A stretch of 54,492 bases of DNA from the NCBI GenBank assembly GCA_035361075.1, contig DAOSBX010000017.1, positions 1 to 54,492 on the forward strand, given 5' to 3'. Positions 24,906 through 34,100 of the stretch are shown here, piece by piece. The notes beneath the pieces are model-generated. The model worked only from the letters and a program-made list of their open reading frames with translations, did no database searches and was not told the origin of the DNA. Source of the DNA: Candidatus Hydrogenedens sp. (GTDB lineage Bacteria > Hydrogenedentota > Hydrogenedentia > Hydrogenedentales > Hydrogenedentaceae). The translations under genes were made by a program, and so were the position numbers. Numbering within the stretch: position 1 is the stretch's first letter; each line of letters begins with the position of its first letter.

Positions 24906-25833
24906 ACGTGCTTTAATTACTGGTGCAGGTGGATTTGTCGGTCAACATTTATTTAGATACCTAAGTCAATGTGGTTGGGATGTCTTTGGCTGTGATATTC
25001 ATCCACAGAAGAATATTATCCAATGCGATGTCCAAGATGAACAACAAGTTAAAACCCTTCTAAATACGCTTCCACCATTGACACATGTTTTTTATCTCTC
25101 TGCAATTACATTCGTTCCTCAGTCAGTTCAAGACCCTTCTAATTGTTTCAAGGTGAATACGGATAGTGTTGTAGTATTTACCGACATACTCAGGAAATAT
25201 TTTGGAGAAAATGTTAAGTTTATTTTTATAAGCACCTCTGAAGTATATGGACCTCCTGTGTTTCTGCCTATTGACGAAACGCATCCATTAAATCCACAAA
25301 ATCCATATGCAATATCAAAACTCAGTTCTGATTTATACTGCCAATATCTGGCACGACATGGTCTGTTGTCTACTATTGTAGTGCGACCTTTTAACCATTC
25401 AGGAGCGGGACAAAATGAGCGATTTGTATTATCCAATTTTGCGAAACAATTTGCTGAAATGCAGATTGGGCTTAAAGACCCTGTATTATATGTTGGCAAT
25501 ATCGAGGTAGAGCGGGACTTCCTGCATGTCGATGATGTTGTTTGTGCTTATGAAATGCTTGCCAATTGCGGGGAAGAAGGAGAAGTATATAATTTATGTT
25601 CAGGAATATCAGTTGCTTTAAGTACTGTGATAGATATTCTTCAAGAATTAACAAATCTTAAAATAGAAGTGGTTGTTGAAAACACAAGAAGACGGAAGCA
25701 CGATATTAAAAAAATTTATGGAAGTTCACAAAAGATTAAACGGAATATAGGTTGGTCGCCGAAAAAGGATATAAATAATATATTAATAGATTTACTGGCA
25801 TTCTGGAAAGATAAACTTGCTAACGCATCCTGA
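24898..25833 (+). CDS. rmd: GDP-4-dehydro-6-deoxy-D-mannose reductase (GDP-D-rhamnose synthesis)
   Basis: 311 residues. A short-chain dehydrogenase with ALITGAGGFVGQHL, FISTSEVYG and the catalytic NPYAISKLSSD. The stretch VVRPFNHSGAGQNERFVLSN and, later, NIEVERDFLHVDDV are typical of Rmd, which reduces the Gmd product to GDP-D-rhamnose. It is less like the WcaG/fucose synthase that would make GDP-L-fucose. Cys-rich details are normal. It overlaps gmd by 8 bases and ends the operon; the tRNA-His gene follows on the same strand. D-rhamnose is a component of A-band-type polysaccharides and glycans. Confidence 0.9.
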   Translation: MNKRALITGAGGFVGQHLFRYLSQCGWDVFGCDIHPQKNIIQCDVQDEQQVKTLLNTLPPLTHVFYLSAITFVPQSVQDPSNCFKVNTDSVVVFTDILRKYFGENVKFIFISTSEVYGPPVFLPIDETHPLNPQNPYAISKLSSDLYCQYLARHGLLSTIVVRPFNHSGAGQNERFVLSNFAKQFAEMQIGLKDPVLYVGNIEVERDFLHVDDVVCAYEMLANCGEEGEVYNLCSGISVALSTVIDILQELTNLKIEVVVENTRRRKHDIKKIYGSSQKIKRNIGWSPKKDINNILIDLLAFWKDKLANAS

Positions 25834-25851
25834 CCGCTAAAAGTCCATATC

Positions 25852-25881
25852 TTGCGTTTTTATTCATTTCTTGTGTAAAAT
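25852..25881 (+). promoter_or_regulatory. Putative promoter of the tRNA-His gene
   Basis: TTGCGT (25852-25857), an 18-bp spacer and TAAAAT (25876-25881) place the expected transcription start a few bases before the mature tRNA 5' end. The -35 box matches the consensus poorly. Confidence 0.4.
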
Positions 25882-25891
25882 AATAGTCGGT

Positions 25892-25968
25892 GCCGGGGTA
25901 GCTCAGTTGGTTAGAGCACTGGATTGTGGTTCCAGATGTCCTGGGTTCGACTCCCAGCCCCGGTACCA
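25892..25968 (+). tRNA. tRNA-His (anticodon GTG)
   Basis: A 77-base cloverleaf with an encoded CCA end. The acceptor stem GCCGGGG pairs with CCCCGGT, which leaves a G1-U72 wobble. The D stem is GCTC/GAGC, the anticodon stem CTGGA/TCCAG with loop TTGTGGT (anticodon GTG), and the T stem CTGGG/CCCAG with loop TTCGACT. The discriminator base is A73, not the C73 usual for bacterial tRNA-His, and the base at position -1 is T rather than the genome-encoded G-1 that is the main identity element of tRNA-His. The gene is solitary. Its far side overlaps, antisense, the end of the hydrolase gene. Confidence 0.96.
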
Positions 25969-26961
25969 GTTATATGCGGTTTGTTTTATCTTGTTGTCCT
26001 GTTCTACGAGCCAAGCAAGCCCTTCATCTAACATCCGTATAATTTCCAGCCCGTCACTATTGCGAAGTCCTGGGTGGTCAATAGGATACCACCGTATTTC
26101 TTTTGGTTCCCCCGCCGAATTGAATAAAATTTTACCTGCTTCTGGAGTGACTAACTTGTCTTGGTCACCATTTAAAAACAGAAGTGGTGTTGGAGACGTC
26201 CCTTTTGCATAGTGTATAGGGTCTGCGACATTCATGATAAAGGAAACAATAGGTTTCGCTATCATATGGAGCCATTTAGGTGAATTATTTTTTATAAGGG
26301 GTGCATCTAACATAACACGGATATTACCTCCACCTACGACTAAAATAGATGCTTTTATCCGTTTATCAAAGGCTGTTAAAGTACAGCCTGTAATAGCACC
26401 ATAACTGGCTCCCACTAAGTAAATTCGGTTCGGGTCAATATCTGGATGTGTTTGCAAATAGTCTATTAATCTCCTTGCATCATTAATTGTTTTCCATGGT
26501 CTTTGTCGGAAGGCTATGGCTTGTTTAAGCCAGCCACCTTTAATTTTCCGTTCTCCTTGCATGCTCTGGTCGAAACTTGCCATAGCAAAACCTTTTTCCA
26601 CGAAGGGGCCAGCAATTTCGTGGATAAATCCTTTGCTTTGGCCTATACCATGCAAGAAAATTACACAAGGCACTTTGCCTTTTAATTCGGTTGGGAACAC
26701 AATCAAGGCAGGGACTCGTTCACCTGGTCGACTCTCGTATGAGAATTTAACACTCTGAAAATGTCGCGGACGTTTCACGTTAAAAACTTCTATCTCGTCA
26801 TTGATTTCTTTTACTTCTTCGACCCGTGGGTTAAGAGGAAGAGAAGGGTCGTAATTGTTAAAGTAAGTACGGTCTGCATAAAACTTGAATAGAAGAATCG
26901 CTAAAATTAGAACAAGAATAGTGATGCCAATCCATTTAAATGTTTTCTTTACTATACTCAT
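25903..26961 (-). CDS. Membrane-anchored alpha/beta hydrolase (esterase/dienelactone hydrolase-like)
   Basis: 352 residues from the ATG at MSIVKKTFKW, chosen because AGGAG lies 8 bases upstream; a longer frame starting 48 bases earlier has no such site. One N-terminal membrane segment (about residues 11-26) is followed by an alpha/beta hydrolase with a VIFLHGIGQSKGF oxyanion loop, nucleophile elbow VGASYGAIT (Ser186), acid in NGDQDKLVTP (Asp268) and His296 in YPIDHPG. Substrate is unknown. Oddly, the last 21 residues (WYRGWESNPGHLEPQSSALTN) are encoded by the complement of tRNA-His, so the fold ends before them and they are probably an unstructured extension. Confidence 0.85.
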   Translation of the reverse strand: MSIVKKTFKWIGITILVLILAILLFKFYADRTYFNNYDPSLPLNPRVEEVKEINDEIEVFNVKRPRHFQSVKFSYESRPGERVPALIVFPTELKGKVPCVIFLHGIGQSKGFIHEIAGPFVEKGFAMASFDQSMQGERKIKGGWLKQAIAFRQRPWKTINDARRLIDYLQTHPDIDPNRIYLVGASYGAITGCTLTAFDKRIKASILVVGGGNIRVMLDAPLIKNNSPKWLHMIAKPIVSFIMNVADPIHYAKGTSPTPLLFLNGDQDKLVTPEAGKILFNSAGEPKEIRWYPIDHPGLRNSDGLEIIRMLDEGLAWLVEQDNKIKQTAYNWYRGWESNPGHLEPQSSALTN

Positions 26962-27073
26962 AAAGATAACTCCTATATGTTTGTTTATGGTGATAATAGT
27001 TAGTCCCAAGAGAATTGATATTTTGACACATTATCAATTGCTTTTGTTTCAAATTCGTCTTGATAAAAAACTT

Positions 27074-29374
27074 TTAAGGTTGTCTCCCATAAACGAAAGA
27101 CAAGTCATTCGATGCATTATTTGCAATAATTATATCTAAAATTCCATCTTTGTCGATATCGTAAGGGATAGCAGATACAGGACTATGTCCTACGTAATAG
27201 TAATACTCTGAAGAAAAGTCTAATCCGCCTTGATTTAAGATTATGGAAATGATACTTTCTCCATTTGTAGATATTAAATCGGAGAAACTATCATTATTTA
27301 TATCCCATGTAAATAAAGATTTGGATGTTTTACCTATTCTAATTGTTTTAACCCTCACAAATGAGCCATTATCTTTAGCCCCAAATACCACGAAACTTCC
27401 TCCACCTGGGTGAACCGTTACTGCTTCTGAATCACCATCTTTATCCAGATCATAGAGCAGTAGTCCACGTGGATTCCCGTCTGTAGCGTATCGTTTTTGT
27501 GTGCTTTTGTCAAAGGTTCCATCTCCTTTCCCGAGCCAACATACGAACCGTGATGGAGCAGTATCATTTGGGTCATTTGGGTCACGACTACTCACAAAAA
27601 GTAAATCAAGGATTCCATCCTTATTTACGTCAGCAAGTTTCACCGCCATGGGATAATCACCAACCACTGTTTCGTTTGCTGGACCGAATGAGCCGTTACC
27701 ATCGCCAAGGAGAACAGAGACGGTATCCGCTTGTGGATTGGCTGTGACAAGGTCATTATTTCCATCATTATTAACATCGCCGACAGCTACAGAGGAGGGA
27801 AAGGTTTGATGGTTGATAGATGGGGCTCTTACTGAAAATTCTCCTTTTTTTTGGAGTAAACCCTCGCCATTATTCAAATATACAACAACATATTCTTGAC
27901 CTTTTAGGCAAAGTATCATATCAATCGAGTTGTTACCGTTATCAATACTGGTAAGATTTATATTCTGGATAATAGATGGCAAATCCCACTTGCCTTTTTC
28001 TACAAGTTTTTGATTAGAATCAAATTTAAAAATACGGAAATACGGAGCCCTATTGGATGCAATAACTATTTCCTTTTCTGCGTCACTATCGAGATTAGCA
28101 GTTGCTAATGTTCCGATGTCACCACTAAATTCGGGTCTTTCTTCTGCTTTATTAAAAAATTGACTGTCCCCATAAATAATCCCTACTCGGTCGAGACCGA
28201 ATAATGTAAACATCAAATCTTCATGGGTATCTGCATTTAAGTCAGCTGTGTCTATGTCTACTGCACCTACCCCTAAATTGATTGTTTTTAAGTATTCAAA
28301 CGTTCTTTCCTGTGTTCCGTAGAAAATTTCTGCCGATGCAAAAGGTCCATTAGCAATAGTGCCTGTGCTCAAGGTAAGTTCACCATATAATAAACCAATC
28401 AAATCAACGAAACCATCCTTGTTTATATCCCGTAGTAGGGCTTTGGTTGGCAATTTCCGTGATTGTATGGTAGATAGAACTGTCATAACTCCTTTAGTAT
28501 CATTTAACAAAACTGAGTATGTCCCCGAACCAGCATTTGCAACAACTAAGTCTGGGTAACTATCTCCATTAATATCACATGTATCTATTGAACGAGGATA
28601 TACGCCGACAGGATAATCATTTTTTTGTGAAAATAGGGCTCCTGGTTGACTTAATAATACAGAGATATTGTTAGAATCACGGTTAGAAATGATTAAATCG
28701 ACCTCTCCGTTTTTGTCCAAATCAATGGGAAGTAGCCAACGAGGTCCACTTCCATAATGAATGATATCTACGTTACCCCATGTTCGTGCCCCTGCATTCT
28801 GGATAAGTAGGATGATACCTGTACCATATTCTGCAATTATTACATCTGTTAAACCATCCTTGTTTGCATCTGTTAAAGCGATTGCAGAAGATTTTGCTCC
28901 GTTTGTTAACCCAAACTCTATAGGGTCCTCAAAAGTTCCATCTCCTTTCCCGTAAAGTGTGGAAAAAGAATCACCGTCCTGATTTAGGACGACCAAGTCT
29001 TCGAAGCCATCTCCATCCAACTGCCCACAAACTATCATGCCAGGACCTTTGCCAACGGGGTAATCTACATGTAGTTTAAAGTTACCTTTTTCCGAATCAC
29101 GTAACAAAACAGCAACGTGATTCGTATTATATGTAGTTATTGCTAAGTCAATAGCACCGTCTCGATTAAAATCGCCGTGGGTTAAATAATGACTATTTCC
29201 CCCCGTAGGATATTGATAATGAGCATGAAAGTAACGAATAGGAACGTTTGGGTCGGCTTCGTTGGTATTTTTGCAACTTTCCAGAGAAATAAAGCAAATG
29301 AAAATAGCAGAAATCCACAAAAAAGGAACAATGCATTTGTGCACAAAATTCTTATATTTAGATATACTTCTCAC
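27074..29374 (-). CDS. Exported FG-GAP/VCBS repeat protein
   Basis: 766 residues. The GTG start is preceded by AAGGA at 8 bases. A hydrophobic N-terminus ends near ISLESCKN (Cys34), a possible but non-ideal lipobox. The rest consists of repeated FG-GAP/VCBS units, each with an Asp-rich calcium-loop such as DFNRDGAIDLAI, DANKDGLTDVII, DLDKNGEVDLII, DINGDSYPDLVV, DVNNDGNNDLVT, DVNKDGILDLLF and DIDKDGILDIII. I count at least a dozen, enough for more than one seven-bladed propeller. Such proteins are surface or periplasmic calcium-binding propellers, often in adhesion or carbohydrate contact. No catalytic domain is attached. It is transcribed divergently from the metallophosphoesterase. Confidence 0.88.
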   Translation of the reverse strand: MRSISKYKNFVHKCIVPFLWISAIFICFISLESCKNTNEADPNVPIRYFHAHYQYPTGGNSHYLTHGDFNRDGAIDLAITTYNTNHVAVLLRDSEKGNFKLHVDYPVGKGPGMIVCGQLDGDGFEDLVVLNQDGDSFSTLYGKGDGTFEDPIEFGLTNGAKSSAIALTDANKDGLTDVIIAEYGTGIILLIQNAGARTWGNVDIIHYGSGPRWLLPIDLDKNGEVDLIISNRDSNNISVLLSQPGALFSQKNDYPVGVYPRSIDTCDINGDSYPDLVVANAGSGTYSVLLNDTKGVMTVLSTIQSRKLPTKALLRDINKDGFVDLIGLLYGELTLSTGTIANGPFASAEIFYGTQERTFEYLKTINLGVGAVDIDTADLNADTHEDLMFTLFGLDRVGIIYGDSQFFNKAEERPEFSGDIGTLATANLDSDAEKEIVIASNRAPYFRIFKFDSNQKLVEKGKWDLPSIIQNINLTSIDNGNNSIDMILCLKGQEYVVVYLNNGEGLLQKKGEFSVRAPSINHQTFPSSVAVGDVNNDGNNDLVTANPQADTVSVLLGDGNGSFGPANETVVGDYPMAVKLADVNKDGILDLLFVSSRDPNDPNDTAPSRFVCWLGKGDGTFDKSTQKRYATDGNPRGLLLYDLDKDGDSEAVTVHPGGGSFVVFGAKDNGSFVRVKTIRIGKTSKSLFTWDINNDSFSDLISTNGESIISIILNQGGLDFSSEYYYYVGHSPVSAIPYDIDKDGILDIIIANNASNDLSFVYGRQP

Positions 29375-29440
29375 ATGTTATGTCCTTCACTTGAATATCT
29401 TTTATAATTTAACATATATCATACAATAAGTTATCCACCT

Positions 29441-30154
29441 ATGAAAAGAATATCCGTCGTTTCTGATTTACATATTTTTTGTTCTCGCTCAAATTGGGAA
29501 AAGAAACTATCTGCAATTGAAGAAGCAATACAATCATCTGATATATTTGTTTTCAATGGAGATACCTTCGATTTCCGCTGGGCAAATGAAGAGAAGGCAA
29601 ACGATGTTTTCCAGCAAGCTGTTCAATTCTTGCGAAGCATTGTTCTTAAAAATCCAAAATGCCAGATACACCTAAATTTAGGCAATCATGACCATCATCG
29701 ACAATTTTGCCAGTTATTAACTCAATTAGAAAATGAACTTCCTAACTTTTCGTGGCACCCTTATTATTTAAGAATAGGGAATATCGTTTTTCTTCATGGA
29801 GATGCGTCTATCCGTAAGATGAGACACAGTCAATTACAAAAATATCGAGCCCGTTGGGAACATAAGCCAACACGGAACGATGCTTTTCTAAATCAGATTT
29901 ATGATGTTGCTGTCCAAATGAAAACACATGTTGTTGTATCTCGACTATATTTTCGACGCCGTCGCACAGCACGAAATTTATTATGGTATCTTGAAGACCT
30001 TGCATTGGGAAAAAATTCGGGTATTACCGAGGTCTATTTTGGACATACTCATGTGCCTTTGCGAAATTTCCGTTATAAAGGCATAACATTCCATAACTCA
30101 GGTACCGCTTACAAGGGGATGAAACTAAATATTCTCCGTACCCTTGTACTTTAA
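29441..30154 (+). CDS. Calcineurin-like metallophosphoesterase (LpxH-like)
   Basis: 237 residues. All five motifs of the family are present: SDLH (Asp9, His11), NGDTFD (Asp41), LGNHDHH (Asn82, His83, Asp84), LHGD (His119) and FGHTH (His200, His202), which together bind two metal ions. The size and the SDLH...GDTFDF pattern resemble UDP-2,3-diacylglucosamine hydrolase LpxH and related phosphoesterases, but the residues needed to assign LpxH are not clear, so only a general phosphoesterase is claimed. No strong ribosome site is visible ahead of the ATG. It converges on the following lipoprotein gene with a 34-base gap. Confidence 0.88.
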   Translation: MKRISVVSDLHIFCSRSNWEKKLSAIEEAIQSSDIFVFNGDTFDFRWANEEKANDVFQQAVQFLRSIVLKNPKCQIHLNLGNHDHHRQFCQLLTQLENELPNFSWHPYYLRIGNIVFLHGDASIRKMRHSQLQKYRARWEHKPTRNDAFLNQIYDVAVQMKTHVVVSRLYFRRRRTARNLLWYLEDLALGKNSGITEVYFGHTHVPLRNFRYKGITFHNSGTAYKGMKLNILRTLVL

Positions 30155-30188
30155 CACATTCTAACAACAAAATATCCCTCTTACCGAA

Positions 30189-30938
30189 TTATAAACCTAA
30201 ATCGTCCATCACTTTATTTTGTTTGTTTGAGTAATCATTTTGAATATTTTGGACTGATTGACGCGAGTATGAACCTACCGCACCTGACGAGTTAGTCATA
30301 CCATTTAACTGTTGCTGAATTGCAATCCCTCCGGTCACAGGAGACACTGGAGAATTAATAGGTACAGGATTTCCAGATGGAATAGTGTTTGGCATTCCTG
30401 ACGTTTGTTTTGGATGCATCACAGCCCCTGTCTGTGGGTTATATACAAAGGCTTCACCACTCGAAGTTTTCGGTAGAAATGAAAGATATGTCGGATAAAG
30501 CATGTCAAGATTTGTGGGGTAATATCCCGTTGTGTATGCATATTGTAATACTGCAAACTTAATTTGCTCTAACTTTCGAAGGTCAGCAGGTTCAATACCC
30601 GCAGGAACTGTGATAATTTGCCCAGTAGAAGGGTCAAAACTATACAAACTATCCCCAGACGGCTGTGGTAACGAAGGTAAATATTGAGGTACCAATTCAT
30701 CTAACGATTTCGGATACCTACCGTTTTCCGCTTGAAATGTTTGAATTGCTCGTTCAAGGTTTATTTTGCCTGTTTGGTTTGCAATGCCTTGTACCTGTTT
30801 CTGCATACTTTTTAACTGCTGTGCTTGAAGTTCCCCTTGTATTGCTGTTGTTGTCAACAACTCAACTCCACACCCTGAAAATAGCAATAAAAAACAAGAG
30901 GGAATAGCCATTATAAAAAGCACTGTTTTTGGTCTCAT
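30189..30938 (-). CDS. Lipoprotein with two pseudopilin-C-terminal-like modules
   Basis: 249 residues from the ATG at MRPKTVLF, preceded by AAAGG; the in-frame ATG 18 bases upstream lacks a ribosome site. A lipobox-like LLFSGC gives Cys23 as the lipidated residue. Two related segments of about 47 residues follow, 63-109 (RAIQTFQAENGRYPKSLDEL...SFDPSTGQII) and 128-174 (FAVLQYAYTTGYYPTNLDML...VYNPQTGAVM). They resemble the globular C-terminal part of GspG/ComGC-type pseudopilins, without the prepilin N-terminus. The tail is rich in Gly, Ser, Pro and Gln. A role in docking to a pilus or secretion system is possible (inference). Confidence 0.75.
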   Translation of the reverse strand: MRPKTVLFIMAIPSCFLLLFSGCGVELLTTTAIQGELQAQQLKSMQKQVQGIANQTGKINLERAIQTFQAENGRYPKSLDELVPQYLPSLPQPSGDSLYSFDPSTGQIITVPAGIEPADLRKLEQIKFAVLQYAYTTGYYPTNLDMLYPTYLSFLPKTSSGEAFVYNPQTGAVMHPKQTSGMPNTIPSGNPVPINSPVSPVTGGIAIQQQLNGMTNSSGAVGSYSRQSVQNIQNDYSNKQNKVMDDLGL

Positions 30939-31138
30939 GGTAAAAACCTTTATCATTAATTCTATGTAATTATCAACATTATAATTCTATCATGTAAAAC
31001 GTTCCGCTAACATTTTTTGTTTCAATATATACATAAATTCATTAGTTATAGAGATAATTCATGAAAGAAACCTGCATATTCCAAAAAAAGTAAAGAATGA
31101 AAAATAAATGAGTTAAGAGGGCATTAAGAGAGAGGGAG

Positions 31139-34100
31139 TTACCTCGTTTTTATTTTTATTCCTGTTAGGCTGTGGTATTTTTGGATAGATAAAATATCCA
31201 TAGTGCCTTTTTTCATTTCGCGTAATGCTTGAACTGCTGCTCTTGCAGCTGCAAGTGTTGTCATTGTTGGGATATTATTTTCTAATGCTTTTCTACGGAT
31301 AATAACTTCATCGTCCTTTGAAGATTTTCCCTTTGGTGTGTTGATAATCCAGTTGATGTAGCCATTAATAATACAATCCAATACGTTCGGTCTACCTTCT
31401 CCGACCTTGAATACTTCTGCAACATCGATACCTTGAGAGCGTAATACAGATGCGGTTCCTTTTGTTGCAATGAATTTAAATCCTAATTCGTATAAATCTT
31501 TAGCTACAGAGCCTATATTTTTTTTGTCGTGGTCGTTTAAACTGATAAAAATAGTTCCTTCTAATGGGATGCTGTTCCCTGCGGCGATTTGACTTTTTGC
31601 ATAGGCAAGTCCCATGTTTTTATCAATTCCCATAACTTCCCCAGTACTTCTCATTTCAGGTCCAAGAACAATATCTACGCCTGGGAATTTGATAAAAGGT
31701 AAAACGACTTCTTTTGCGGAGATATATTGTGGTTCAGGGTCTTTGGTGAGCCCCATGTCAGATAGTCGTTTTCCTACCATGACTAAAGCAGCGAGTTTGG
31801 CAAGGGGAACTCCAACTGCTTTACTTACAAACGGTATTGTTCGTGATGCACGTGGATTAACTTCTAAAAGATATACTTTTCGGTCTTTTACCGCATATTG
31901 CACATTCATAAGCCCTCGTACTTCTAATTCTCGTGCCAGAGCTCGGGTTTGCTCTTTGATAACCTCTACAATATCGTAAGGTAGGTCGTATGGAGGCAGA
32001 ATGCAGGCACTATCACCAGAATGTATACCAGCTTCTTCAATATGTTGCATAACCCCACCAATGATGACTTGTTCTTTATCTGCGATGGCATCCACGTCGA
32101 TTTCAATAGCATCCTCTAAAAATTTATCAATTAATATTGGGTGTTCAGGTGATGCTTCTACTGCGAACTCCATATATCTTTGGAGAGCCTCTGCATCATA
32201 CACAATTTCCATAGCACGACCACCTAAAACGAAGGAAGGTCTTACCACAACTGGATAGCCAATTCTCTCTGCAATTTGCAGAGCCTCTTCAAATGAACGG
32301 GCGGTATCATTTTCTGGTTGGAGTAGGTTCAATTTTTCGACAACCTCACGGAAGAGTTTTCGGTCTTCCGCGCGTGCAATATTCCAAGGAGAGGTTCCGA
32401 TAATAGGAGCACCAGCTTTTTCTAATTGCTGGGCTATATTTAAAGGTGTTTGTCCCCCAAATTGGACAATAACTCCCTCAGGCTGAACCCGTTCAATAAT
32501 GTTCATTACATCTTCAAAAGTAACTGGCTCAAAAAATAAGCGGTCTGATGTGTCATAGTCAGTGGAGACTGTTTCTGGATTGCAATTAACCATAATGGTT
32601 TCATAACCTGCATCTCTAAGAGCAAAAACAGCATGTACACAACAGTAATCGAACTCAATCCCCTGACCTATTCGGTTGGGACCACCTCCTAAAATGATTA
32701 TCCGCGGTTTATCTGCAAGTCGTACTTCGTCTTCATCTTCATAGGTGGAATAATAGTAGGGAGTATATGCCTCAAACTCACCAGCACATGTATCTATAAG
32801 TCGATATGTTGGAATAATACCGAGTTCCTTTCGCAAATTCCGAACATCTAACTCACTTGACTTCCAATACCTTGCCAATTGAAAGTCAGAGAAACCGTAT
32901 TGTTTTGCTCTTTTTATTTTCTTCGTTATGATTTCTTTTTTGGTAGTATTCTTTGTGTTTATGTGAGCATGTACTTCAGATGATAATTCAATAAGATTCT
33001 TTTCCTCCTCTACAATTTCTTCCATCTGCCGAATGAACCATGGGTCGATTTTTGTTATTTCATGCAATTCTTCTACGGTCGCCCCGAGGCGAATCGCTTC
33101 CGCAAGATGAAGATAGCGATGTGGTGAAGGAGTTCTCAGAGCTCGCAGAAGAGCATTTTTTTCTGCCTGTGAATATGGTTCTTTTGTTAGAGGTTTTGCT
33201 TTTCCATCACCACCAAAACCAAATCTACCAATTTCCAGCCCGCGAATGGCTTTTTGGAGAGATTCCTTAAATGTTCTGCCGATGCTCATTGTTTCGCCGA
33301 CGCTTTTCATTTGTACTGTTAATATTGGTTCCGCACCAGAGAATTTTTCAAAAGCCCAACGCGGTATTTTAGTGACCACATAATCGATAGTTGGTTCAAA
33401 ACATGCTGGCGTTTCTTTTGTGATATCGTTTGGTATTTCATCCAGAGTATAACCGACAGCTAATTTCGCAGCTATTTTCGCAATTGGAAACCCTGTTGCC
33501 TTAGAAGCCAACGCAGAACTCCGCGACACGCGAGGATTCATCTCAATTACAACCATCCGTCCTGTTTGTGGATGTATAGCGAACTGAACATTTGACCCGC
33601 CTGTATCTACTCCAATCTCACGCATGATAGCAATCGCCGCATTCCTCATAATTTGATATTCTTTATCTGTCAAGGTCTGAGCAGGTGCTACGGTTACACT
33701 ATCTCCTGTATGGACACCCATCGGGTCTACATTTTCGATTGGGCATACAATTACCACATTATCTTTCAAGTCCCGCATTACTTCTAATTCATATTCTTTC
33801 CAACCGATAACAGACTCTTCTACCAGAACCTCATGAATTGGGCTGGCTTCCAATCCTTTTTGGATTGCTGATATATACTCATCTTTGTTGAAAGATAATC
33901 CTGCACCTGTCCCACCTAATGTGAATGCAGGACGAATCACCGCGGAGTAATTAATTTCTGCTCCGAATTCCATTGCTTCATCGAGATGATGAATAACCAT
34001 ACTACGTGGAACTTCTAATCCACAATGGAGCATTGCTTCCTTAAACAAACCACGGTCTTCTGCTTTCCTGATGGTTTGTGCGTTAGCTCCTATCATCCGA

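Noticed and set aside
25885..25968. tRNA-His as an attachment site for an integrated element
   Set aside because: No partial duplicate of the tRNA 3' end and no integrase gene are visible in the window; flanking genes look like ordinary chromosome.
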